From NCBI GenBank assembly GCA_030671065.1, contig DAOVAM010000005.1:1-32978 (forward strand): DNA of 32,978 nucleotides, given 5' to 3'. The notes under the pieces are model-generated. The model was not told where the DNA came from, made no database searches, and saw only the letters and a list, made by a program, of their open reading frames with translations. Source of the stretch: Candidatus Aminicenantota bacterium. Its GTDB lineage: Bacteria; Acidobacteriota; Aminicenantia; Aminicenantales; Aminicenantaceae. The position numbers and the translations under genes were made by a program. This document shows positions 26,867-32,978 of the stretch, piece after piece (position 1 is the first letter of the stretch; every line of letters begins with the position of its first letter).

Positions 26867-27106
26867 TCAGAGCAGCCCCGTGAGATAAACACGGTCTGAC
26901 GTCACGGCCGGAGAAGAATAGCCCTCTCCGAGTCCTTCCGCAGACCAGAAGAGCTTCGGTCCTCCATCAGGCCATTTTTTCAAAAGGCTTTCTTCCGGAT
27001 AGATTCCATCTCGCTTTGGCCCCCGCCATTGCGAGTCGATTTGTCCGAATGCAAATGAAAAATTAAGAAGGAGTAACAGCCACATCAAAGCGAAAAATAT
27101 CTTCAT
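26867..27106 (-). pseudogene. truncated PQQ-like propeller (signal peptide and first blade only)
   Basis: A 79-codon frame with an intact signal peptide (about residues 1-22) and the family start motif as S-Q-W-R-G-P. It stops with TGA in the first blade right after a V-Y-L-T-G strand that in the other copies leads into the rest of the propeller. Full copies are 380-570 residues long, so more than 80% is missing. The ribosome-binding site (GAGGTG, five bases before ATG) is intact, so the stump may still be translated. It could be a deletion remnant, or a retained leader peptide that helps translate the next gene, which lacks its own site. Confidence 0.7.
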
Positions 27107-27342
27107 TCTGCACCTCGAAAAATCTTTTGTCTCTCAAATTTTCGATCGATCAGTCTTATTTACATCTTCTCTTATCTGCTTTTATTTACGAATCCTCATC
27201 TTTATAACCAACAGAAACTTCCGTAATTGAACCATTTCATACTAATCCTACCGAATTAATAAAATACTAGAAAGGGCTTTCTCCATCAAGTGATACAGGG
27301 GTGAAATCGAGCCTGCTCAGATCCTGACGATTGACCTTCAAA

Positions 27343-28707
27343 TCATTTCTCCGAAACAGCCACCAAATAATGATGCGTTCTAAAAAACAGAGCGCCTTCA
27401 GATATCGCTGGTGTTGCCATGCAGATATCCTGCATTGAATTCGTACTCAGAAGTTTGAAATCCGGTCCTGCCTGAACAACAAATACATCTCCCTGCTCAC
27501 TGGGAAAGTACAATTTTCCGTCTGCTGCAACACCGGATGCCGAGAAACTGGACATATTCCCGAGTTTTTCTCTGTATATGAGTTCACCTGTTTGAGCGCG
27601 GTAACAATTTAACGATCCGTTTCCTCGCAGATTGTACAGATACTCCCCGTAAATGAGTGGAGTTTGCATATACGCTCCACCGCGTCTAATACTCCAGACG
27701 ATATGCTCGTTTGACGTGTTTTCTGCCTGCAAAGATATATCCCCCTCTGAACTCAGCTTTATGGCATAAATGGGTGACATCCTTCCATGGGCACTGTTGA
27801 TAAAAACCAGGTCACCTGATACGACCGGTGTCGGAACCGGAATATCCCCACCCCCATTTATTTTCCACGATTCTTTTCCTGTTTTGAAATCATACCCGCC
27901 AATATGTTTGAAACCATTGACAATGATCTGAGTTTTTTTGTCCCCCACATGAATGGTCGGCGTACTCCATGTGGGCACATCTTCCCGGGGAGTTCGCCAA
28001 ATTTCCTTGCCTGTCTTGATATCCAGAGCGGCAAGAAACGACTCTCCGAGAACATCACACTGCACAACAACAACATCCTTATGGATGACCGGGGAGCTGG
28101 CAAATCCCCATTGGGCAGTCGGAGCGACAAAAAAAGCTGAATTGAGAATTCCAAAATCTGTTTTCCAGATCAATTTTCCGTTCATATCATAGCAATAGAG
28201 ACCTTCGGAGCCGAAGAAAGCAACAACATGTTTCCCGTCTGTTGCGGGTGTTGAATTGGCATGTGTTGATTTGGGATGCCGCTTGACCTTTGGAACGCCC
28301 TCATGGGCCAATCTCTCCCACAGTATTTTCCCTGAATTCTTGTCAAGACAAAACAGCTTCCACTGGTGCACAGTTTCATCTTCAACTGGTTGTATGCTCC
28401 CATAAAGTCCCACTTTCAATTCAGGGTCTTTCGTCCCGCTGATGGCAGTCGTAACGAATACGCGGTTGTTCCATACAATGGGACTGGAATGTCCTAATCC
28501 AGGAATCGGTGTTTTCCATTTGATGTTTTTCGTATTCCCAACATCCCAGGAAACGGGAGTTGAGACATCTTCAGCTATACCTCTCGCATATTGTCCCCGG
28601 AAACTCGGCCAGTTCACACCTTTTTTTTCCTGCTGGCCATGCACCGAGAAAATCAAATTCAGCAAAATGAAGACTGTAAAAAAACATTTGCTCAATTTCA
28701 TGGTCAT
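27343..28707 (-). CDS. exported PQQ-like beta-propeller protein (copy 6)
   Basis: This 454-residue protein is the first gene of the long - strand cluster. The signal peptide covers residues about 3-24, and the mature chain starts with WPSFRGQ. Blade motifs include DKNSGKILW, DMNGKLIW, DIKTGKEIW, DFKTGKESW and RAQTGELIY, most like copies 1 and 2. AAAGGAG is placed seven bases before the ATG at 28707; a second in-frame ATG two codons later is less well spaced. A gap of 236 bases follows, so it may be transcribed separately from the rest. It should be periplasmic or surface-exposed. Substrate or partner unknown. Confidence 0.87.
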   Translation of the reverse strand: MTMKLSKCFFTVFILLNLIFSVHGQQEKKGVNWPSFRGQYARGIAEDVSTPVSWDVGNTKNIKWKTPIPGLGHSSPIVWNNRVFVTTAISGTKDPELKVGLYGSIQPVEDETVHQWKLFCLDKNSGKILWERLAHEGVPKVKRHPKSTHANSTPATDGKHVVAFFGSEGLYCYDMNGKLIWKTDFGILNSAFFVAPTAQWGFASSPVIHKDVVVVQCDVLGESFLAALDIKTGKEIWRTPREDVPTWSTPTIHVGDKKTQIIVNGFKHIGGYDFKTGKESWKINGGGDIPVPTPVVSGDLVFINSAHGRMSPIYAIKLSSEGDISLQAENTSNEHIVWSIRRGGAYMQTPLIYGEYLYNLRGNGSLNCYRAQTGELIYREKLGNMSSFSASGVAADGKLYFPSEQGDVFVVQAGPDFKLLSTNSMQDICMATPAISEGALFFRTHHYLVAVSEK

Positions 28708-28774
28708 AAGATCACTCCTTTCAAAACATCTTTACTCATACATCTCAATTTAAAGCTTTTGATGTCGAAAATCT

Positions 28775-28796
28775 AGTGCAAGATTGAGTTTGCACT
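28775..28796. promoter_or_regulatory. 22-base dyad upstream of the long cluster
   Basis: AGTGCAA (28775-28781) and TTGCACT (28790-28796) are perfect 7-base inverted arms with an 8-base spacer. The centre lies about 78 bases before the first start codon of the cluster at 28707, a position typical for an operator or activator site. It could instead be a stem-loop. No clear core promoter was identified next to it. Confidence 0.4.
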
Positions 28797-28808
28797 TTGT
28801 TTTGTGGA

Positions 28809-28829
28809 AAAAGGGGCCTGGCCCCTTTT
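28809..28829. terminator. symmetric GC-rich palindrome, probable bidirectional terminator
   Basis: AAAAGGGGCC (28809-28818) and GGCCCCTTTT (28820-28829) are perfect arms around a single central T. The element starts six bases after the stop codon of the MsrP-like gene on the - strand. The flanking A and T runs give a U tract in either direction. The stem must open a few bases at its tip to form a loop. Confidence 0.65.
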
Positions 28830-28835
28830 AAAGAA

Positions 28836-29786
28836 TTAATAGAATTTTCTTAAATTCATTCCTGTATAGAGCTGACTCACCTGGTCTGCATAGCCGTTGA
28901 ACATGGGAGTCTTTCTCCGTCCTTCCTCACCAATGCGGCGCTCAGTGGCTTGAGTCCAGCGCGGATGATCCACATTCGGGTTCACATTGCCAAAAAAACC
29001 ATATTCTTCTGGTTTTTTCCTCACCCAGCTGGACTTTGGCATTTTCTGTACGAACCTGACTTTGACTGTGGATTTGATGCTCTTGAATCCATACTTCCAG
29101 GGAATCACAAGTCTTATAGGAGCCCCATTCTGATTGGGGAGCAACTCATCATACATCCCAACAGCCACAAGTGCTAAGGGGTGCATAGCCTCATCCATCC
29201 GGAGTCCTTCCACATAGGGCCAATCTAAAACAGGCGCACTCAGTCCAGGCATTTGATCGGGATCATACAGAGTCGTGAACTCAACATATTTGGCTTTTGA
29301 TGTAGGCTCGCACTTTTTGATGAATCCTGCGAGAGAAAACCCGATCCAGGGAATCACCATGGACCATGCTTCTACACAACGCCAGCGGTAAACCCGTTCC
29401 TCGAGCGGAAACATATGGATGAGCTCTTCGATATCGAATTTCTTTGGTTGCTTCACCTCTCCTTCTACAGAAAGTGTCCATGGGCGTGTGCGAAACGACT
29501 GGCTGAGTTTTTTCACAGAGCGTTTTCCAGTGGAAAATTCGTAGAAGTTTGTGTACGATGTTGCCTCGTCAAAGGAAGTGACTTTCTCTTTAACCATGTG
29601 CTCTCCCCGTTTGGCGACTTTGAGTTTCTGTTTGGATTTTTCTTCAGTTTCCTGAAATGAGGATGAGTGGATAAGTCCGGACGTAACCAGTGCGGTTGAG
29701 CCAACAATAAACTGCCGGCGATTCATGTAAAGCTTTTTATCGGTAATCTCCGATGATTTTATACACGGAGGCTTTTTCACTAACAC
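28836..29786 (-). CDS. msrP: MsrP (YedY)-like periplasmic molybdopterin methionine-sulfoxide reductase catalytic subunit
   Basis: A 316-residue Tat-exported molybdoenzyme of the sulfite-oxidase fold. The Tat motif is N-R-R-Q-F-I-V-G (22-29), preceded by about 20 residues as in E. coli MsrP. The molybdenum ligand is C137 in YRWRCVEAWSMVIPW, and the conserved N-F-Y-E-F is at 80-84. The family repairs oxidised methionine in envelope proteins using electrons from the quinone pool through the haem protein MsrQ. No msrQ gene is found in this window. The start is a GTG at 29786 with AGGAGG five bases upstream; an in-frame GTG two codons later is possible. It has its own promoter (29822-29850) and a terminator-like palindrome directly after it. 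Confidence 0.92.
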   Translation of the reverse strand: MLVKKPPCIKSSEITDKKLYMNRRQFIVGSTALVTSGLIHSSSFQETEEKSKQKLKVAKRGEHMVKEKVTSFDEATSYTNFYEFSTGKRSVKKLSQSFRTRPWTLSVEGEVKQPKKFDIEELIHMFPLEERVYRWRCVEAWSMVIPWIGFSLAGFIKKCEPTSKAKYVEFTTLYDPDQMPGLSAPVLDWPYVEGLRMDEAMHPLALVAVGMYDELLPNQNGAPIRLVIPWKYGFKSIKSTVKVRFVQKMPKSSWVRKKPEEYGFFGNVNPNVDHPRWTQATERRIGEEGRRKTPMFNGYADQVSQLYTGMNLRKFY

Positions 29787-29821
29787 ATCACCCTCCTGTT
29801 TTTCCTGTTCTCTTGTGAAAT

Positions 29822-29850
29822 CTTATATCACAGCCAGAGGTCAAGGTCAA
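29822..29850 (-). promoter_or_regulatory. sigma-70 promoter of the MsrP-like gene
   Basis: Read on the - strand, TTGACC (29850-29845) and TATAAG (29827-29822) are separated by exactly 17 bases. Each hexamer matches the consensus at five of six positions. The predicted start of transcription, near 29815, leaves a leader of about 30 bases carrying the AGGAGG site. Confidence 0.7.
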
Positions 29851-29906
29851 AATTAGGGTAAAGAGACTGGAGCCAATGCAAAAGAAGATTACGTGTTTTT
29901 ATCGCA

Positions 29907-29950
29907 AAAAAAAGGGACAGGCAGCTTAAACTCAAACGCAGCCTGTCCCC
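29907..29950 (-). terminator. Rho-independent terminator of the lipoprotein gene
   Basis: GGGACAGGC and GCCTGTCCC are perfect 9-base arms. Read on the - strand the stem is followed by a run of eight T. It lies about 100 bases past the stop of the lipoprotein gene and ahead of the MsrP promoter, insulating the two. The GGGACAGGC core also resembles small dispersed palindromes found in many bacterial genomes. Confidence 0.75.
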
Positions 29951-30051
29951 TTCATGGAGAAAAAGCAGTCAATTGTACGCGTTCAATAATTCGCCAGCCT
30001 GTCTAGAATACCAGTGCGGGCGAAGCGTGGCTCTCTCATAGAGAATCGATG

Positions 30052-30939
30052 CTATTTGACAAGTTTCAACTCGTTCTGGAACACCCGCTTCATCGGAATG
30101 GTGATACCCTGAGCAGTGGCGGTGGCAGTCACATCTCCCACGCCGTTGGTCACTGCTTTTACCAAGATGCCCTCTTTATAGGCAAAGTACAAGATATCCG
30201 TACCATTGACCTCTCCTTCTGATACCAATTCCACGCCAGGTTCAGGTTCACTCTTTCCTTCGATAGTGCCTGTAAATTCCGCCTTGATTCGGACACATTC
30301 CATCCCGTCCACAGTTTCGAATCCCTCGAGAGTATTCAGGACGTCTAGCTTGATGAGGCTTTCACTTTTGTTGGTATTTTCAGTGATAGCAGCTCTGGTA
30401 GTCCAGGTATCTCCGATTTTTACCGGCCGGCCTGCAAAGTCCGGGAACACAGCTTGGAACTTCGAGGCAATATTATACAGAGTTCCCGGTTCCACCTCAT
30501 ACTGTATGGATTCAGCACCGGAAAAATCTTTTTCTTCACCCATCGGAGAAAAAGTCATATCAAAACTCTTCCCTTTGACAGGACTCAAGTCCGGGGCCAA
30601 CTCTCTCTGGGGAGCGGCGATCTTCATGCTCATAGAATCTATCGTCACTTGAAGCTGATAGTTGTCTTCCTTCTGTCCTTTCGACTTCACTGTGAAAGCC
30701 AGCGTTTCATCTACCCCGATTTCTATGGCCTGGCCCATGACTTCCATGTCCATATTCATACCACCCGATGACTGATACTTCAGCACACGATCCTCCGGCA
30801 TTTGATACTGGAGGATCAGGCCAGTCTTCGGATCACCCCATAAATTAGCTGTTTTGGCCGCGCACCCTGCCAACATAGCGATGGCCAGGACAACAGGCAC
30901 AAATGCCAACCATGTTCTGTAATTCCGTTTACGAATCAT
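30052..30939 (-). CDS. exported lipoprotein of unknown function
   Basis: This 295-residue lipoprotein has signal residues about 1-26 and a perfect lipobox L-A-G-C. The rest is soluble and beta-rich, with alternating hydrophobic strands and a conserved-looking segment G-D-T-W-T-T near the middle, reminiscent of DUF6263-type lipoproteins; that assignment is tentative. The ATG at 30939 was chosen for its ideal GGAGG site seven bases upstream, rather than the ATG at 31002 that starts the longer frame. It is transcribed alone, ends at its own terminator (29907-29950), and diverges from the permease gene at 31374. No catalytic motif seen. Confidence 0.8.
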   Translation of the reverse strand: MIRKRNYRTWLAFVPVVLAIAMLAGCAAKTANLWGDPKTGLILQYQMPEDRVLKYQSSGGMNMDMEVMGQAIEIGVDETLAFTVKSKGQKEDNYQLQVTIDSMSMKIAAPQRELAPDLSPVKGKSFDMTFSPMGEEKDFSGAESIQYEVEPGTLYNIASKFQAVFPDFAGRPVKIGDTWTTRAAITENTNKSESLIKLDVLNTLEGFETVDGMECVRIKAEFTGTIEGKSEPEPGVELVSEGEVNGTDILYFAYKEGILVKAVTNGVGDVTATATAQGITIPMKRVFQNELKLVK

Positions 30940-31258
30940 CTTTGACCTCCTTTTTTTTATAATGTCAGTATGAGATTTATGTTCATCATAAATACTCATC
31001 ATGCGTGTTCAAAATTCATATAAATTTGATCAATATACCCACGATGCATAATTCGCAAAAGAGGGCGCTGAGATGCTTCGTCATTCCTGGCAAATGAAGC
31101 TCTTTCCACGATTAATTACCTGTTAGCATCACAGAAATCCCATTCCTTATAAGTATATACTTGTTTGGCTCGGGTTTGTTACATCAACCACGCGAAATAA
31201 AATGAATCAAAGACCATTGTCGAAATCACCTTCCTGAATGTTCGCAATTGTACACCAC

Positions 31259-31277
31259 GTGTCACGGAAACGGACAC
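31259..31277 (+). promoter_or_regulatory. candidate enhancer-binding dyad upstream of the sigma-54 promoter
   Basis: GTGTC (31259-31263) and GACAC (31273-31277) are inverted arms with a 9-base spacer. The dyad lies about 80-98 bases before the transcription start predicted from the -24/-12 element, within the usual range for NtrC-family activator sites. Five-base arms are short, so chance occurrence is possible. Confidence 0.35.
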
Positions 31278-31330
31278 TTCTTCACGTTGATTTCCCAAGA
31301 ATTCGTTCATCTGACCCTGTTTGCAGGAAG

Positions 31331-31346
31331 TGGTACATTTCTTGCT
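31331..31346 (+). promoter_or_regulatory. sigma-54 (-24/-12) promoter of the permease gene
   Basis: TGGTAC (31331-31336), five bases, then TTGCT (31342-31346) follow the -24/-12 consensus TGGCAC-N5-TTGCW with one mismatch. The invariant GG and GC are present at the correct 12-base offset. Transcription would start near 31357, 17 bases before the ATG, just upstream of the GGAGG site at 31361-31365. Confidence 0.7.
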
Positions 31347-31373
31347 AATATATTCATTCTGGAGGCTAGAATA

Positions 31374-32978
31374 ATGTTTAAAAACTATTTAAAAATAGCC
31401 ATACGCAATCTGACAAAACAAAAAATTTATTCGTCCATCAATATTCTTGGATTGGCAGTAGGCCTGGCTGGTGCCATTCTGATCTTCCTGTTTGTGCAGA
31501 ACGAGCTGTCTTACGACCGTTTTCACAAAAACACAGAAAGCCTGTACCGCGTTTACGTTATTTTCCATGCGCAAGACGGAAGTACCGACAGAACATTCAG
31601 AGGAGTGACTATGCCCCAAGGACCTGCAATGGAAGAGTATTTTCCAGAAATCACTCACTCCATCCGGGTGTACAGGAATTCTGCCACCATCAAGACAGAA
31701 GGAAATCTCTACAACGAAGGAATCACACAAGTGGACAAATCTTTCCTCCAGGCATTTTCCTTCCCCTTGATCACAGGCAATCCAACCTCCGTGTTTTCCC
31801 AGGGAAATGCCATGGTCCTCACTGAAAATCATGCGCGGAAATATTTCGGAAATGCCAATCCCATCGGCAAAACTTTATCCGTGACCTACGGGCAGGAAAA
31901 GGGTGATTTTGTGGTTACGGGAGTTGCGGAACAGCCTCCTTCGAACTCCTCCATCACTTTCGACATCTTGATCGATATCGAAAGTGGAAATAGACTTCAG
32001 ATGAACAGAATGTGGCAGGATAACTGGGGCGGTTTTGGGTGGCAGACTTATGTTCTCCTCAACAACATGGATTCTGTTAGCAGCATAATGGATAAATTCT
32101 CAAATTTTACCAACCAGTATTATGCGCCTGAAATCGAGAAATGGCGCAATAGGGGACGGTGGAAGGGAGAAGGTAATCCTGTCTCCTTCGGACTCCAACC
32201 CATCACACGTGTTCACCTGGATCCACGAGTCCAAGGATCACTCAATATGAGCGCCATATTCATCCTCAGCGGTATCGCCTTCATCGTGCTGTTCATCGCC
32301 TGCATCAATTTTACGAACCTCTCCATCGGACGGGCTTCAACCCGTTCCTTAGAGGTCGGCATGCGCAAAGTCCTGGGAGCAGAGCGACACCAGCTCATCC
32401 GTCAGTTCTGGGGAGAATTCCTGGCTGTAACCGGAATTGCCGTGGTTGCTGCTTTTGTCCTGGCGGAGTTGATGCTTCCGACCTTCAACCGTCTTTCCGG
32501 CAGAAGTCTGAGCCTTGGAGGAATATTTCAACCTGTACAGATTTTATCCCTCCTGGCTCTGTTCATCCTCGTGGGCATTGCCTCAGGGAGTTATCCTGCT
32601 CTGGTCATGTCCGGATTCCGGCCAGTGGAGATCCTCAGAGGAAAGCTGAGAATCGGTGGAAAGAAACCTTTGACCCGAGCCCTGGTCGTCGTTCAATTTG
32701 CCCTCTCCATATTTCTCATCATTGCCACGATCATCATGGGACGCCAGATCCATTTCATGCTCACTGCAGATCCCGGCTTCAACAAGGAAGGTGTGGTGGT
32801 CATCCGAACACAGGAGTCAGAGGCCGAAGCAAGCAACACCATCATGAAGTTATTCCGAGAACGCATGAGCCAGCAGCCGAATATCATCTCCATCTCGGGA
32901 TCAAGCACCCGCATCGGCGATGTCGGCGTTTATCCCTTCGAAAAGGATGGCCGGGAGGTCCTGGTTTACCAAAACCGT
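31374..32978 (+). CDS. MacB/FtsX-type ABC transporter permease (3' end beyond window)
   Basis: The first 535 codons of a permease usually about 800 residues long; the frame is still open at the window edge. The N-terminus FKNYLKIAIRNL with a helix at about 20-42 is followed by a MacB-type periplasmic core domain to about residue 290. The first FtsX helix bundle covers about 300-430, with the cytoplasmic motif E-V-G-M-R-K-V-L-G-A near 325. The second half starts with a helix at about 440-465. This two-module, 8-helix layout is common in Bacteroidota and Acidobacteriota. GGAGG lies eight bases before the ATG at 31374. Its ATPase partner is not in the window and may be beyond the right edge. The sigma-54 promoter points to activation by an NtrC-type regulator. 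Confidence 0.9.
   Translation, partial: MFKNYLKIAIRNLTKQKIYSSINILGLAVGLAGAILIFLFVQNELSYDRFHKNTESLYRVYVIFHAQDGSTDRTFRGVTMPQGPAMEEYFPEITHSIRVYRNSATIKTEGNLYNEGITQVDKSFLQAFSFPLITGNPTSVFSQGNAMVLTENHARKYFGNANPIGKTLSVTYGQEKGDFVVTGVAEQPPSNSSITFDILIDIESGNRLQMNRMWQDNWGGFGWQTYVLLNNMDSVSSIMDKFSNFTNQYYAPEIEKWRNRGRWKGEGNPVSFGLQPITRVHLDPRVQGSLNMSAIFILSGIAFIVLFIACINFTNLSIGRASTRSLEVGMRKVLGAERHQLIRQFWGEFLAVTGIAVVAAFVLAELMLPTFNRLSGRSLSLGGIFQPVQILSLLALFILVGIASGSYPALVMSGFRPVEILRGKLRIGGKKPLTRALVVVQFALSIFLIIATIIMGRQIHFMLTADPGFNKEGVVVIRTQESEAEASNTIMKLFRERMSQQPNIISISGSSTRIGDVGVYPFEKDGREVLVYQNR

Larger units (their letters stand above)
7241..28707 (-). other. putative long operon of redox, propeller and export genes
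   Basis: Sixteen reading frames run in the same direction. Eleven of the fifteen junctions overlap or are under 20 bases; the others are 23, 41, 60 and 236 bases. The 236-base gap after the first gene (27107-27342) is the most likely place for an internal promoter. No terminator was recognised between 7241 and 27342. The grouping is an inference from spacing and strand; transcription has not been measured. Confidence 0.6.
30940..31373. other. divergent intergenic region
   Basis: These 434 bases separate the lipoprotein gene (-) from the permease gene (+). The right half holds the sigma-54 promoter and upstream dyad listed separately. The left half holds a hairpin, TTTATG (30976-30981) and CATAAA (30987-30992), in the region leading to the lipoprotein gene, but no strong sigma-70 promoter could be chosen for it. 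No small gene or RNA was recognised. Confidence 0.6.

Noticed and set aside
29981-30051. Possible tRNA or structured RNA after the lipoprotein gene (TTCGCC / GGCGAA arms)
   Set aside because: Only a 6-base stem with a long loop; no cloverleaf or T-loop sequence can be drawn.
31155-31172. TTGGCTCGGGTTTGTT as a + strand sigma-54 promoter
   Set aside because: The -12 GC is replaced and the spacing is off by one; the element at 31331-31346 is clearly better.
31244-31260. Second -24/-12-like element on the - strand in the divergent region (TGGTGT ... TTGC)
   Set aside because: The distance between GG and GC is one base short of the invariant spacing, which sigma-54 does not tolerate well.

Overview
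The window looks like a chromosome segment from a Gram-negative, probably anaerobic or facultative bacterium of Acidobacteriota/Aminicenantes character. This placement is inferred from content: a VPS10/BNR-repeat giant exported protein, many PQQ-like propellers carrying a W-P-x-[WF]-R-G motif, MacB/FtsX permeases, Tat-exported redox enzymes and a sigma-54-type promoter. No rRNA, tRNA, CRISPR array, phage or insertion sequence was found.

Layout. (1) 1-5941, + strand: an exported BNR/VPS10 propeller protein, then a two-gene molybdenum hydroxylase (IorA/IorB type) whose genes overlap by 4 bases. (2) 5942-7240: mostly non-coding, with a 63-base pure pyrimidine tract and one small RRM RNA-binding protein on the - strand. 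(3) 7241-28707, - strand: about 21 kb of co-directional genes, nearly all touching or overlapping. In transcription order these are a PQQ-like propeller; a broken PQQ-like propeller; another PQQ-like propeller; a membrane-anchored NHL propeller; a small Tat-exported four-cysteine protein; a Tat-exported 4x[4Fe-4S] ferredoxin (NapG-like); a NapH/NosR-like membrane polyferredoxin; a membrane-anchored PQQ-like propeller; a fused NuoE-NuoF (HydC-HydB type) NADH-oxidising subunit; a GltD-like flavoprotein with a NuoG-type [2Fe-2S] head but no NAD(P)H-binding domain; a PQQ-like lipoprotein; a GT4 glycosyltransferase; a LolD-type ABC ATPase; a 1097-residue FtsX-type permease; and two more PQQ-like propellers. 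(4) 28836-30939, - strand: an MsrP-like molybdoenzyme with its own good sigma-70 promoter and terminator, and a lipoprotein. (5) 31374 to the window end, + strand: a truncated MacB/FtsX permease behind a convincing -24/-12 (sigma-54) promoter with a dyad at the usual enhancer distance.

The most interesting part is the centre of region 3. It encodes every step of a possible trans-envelope electron relay: a cytoplasmic NADH/FMN unit, an Fe-S/FAD adaptor that has lost its own pyridine-nucleotide site, a membrane polyferredoxin, a periplasmic four-cluster ferredoxin, and exported cysteine-containing or propeller proteins. No c-type cytochrome (CxxCH) was seen in the set, and no terminal reductase was recognised. 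The amplified PQQ-like propeller family (six intact, one broken) in the same transcription unit suggests exported partners of this relay, but their function is unknown. The ABC exporter and glycosyltransferase embedded in the unit suggest envelope assembly or export work coupled to it.
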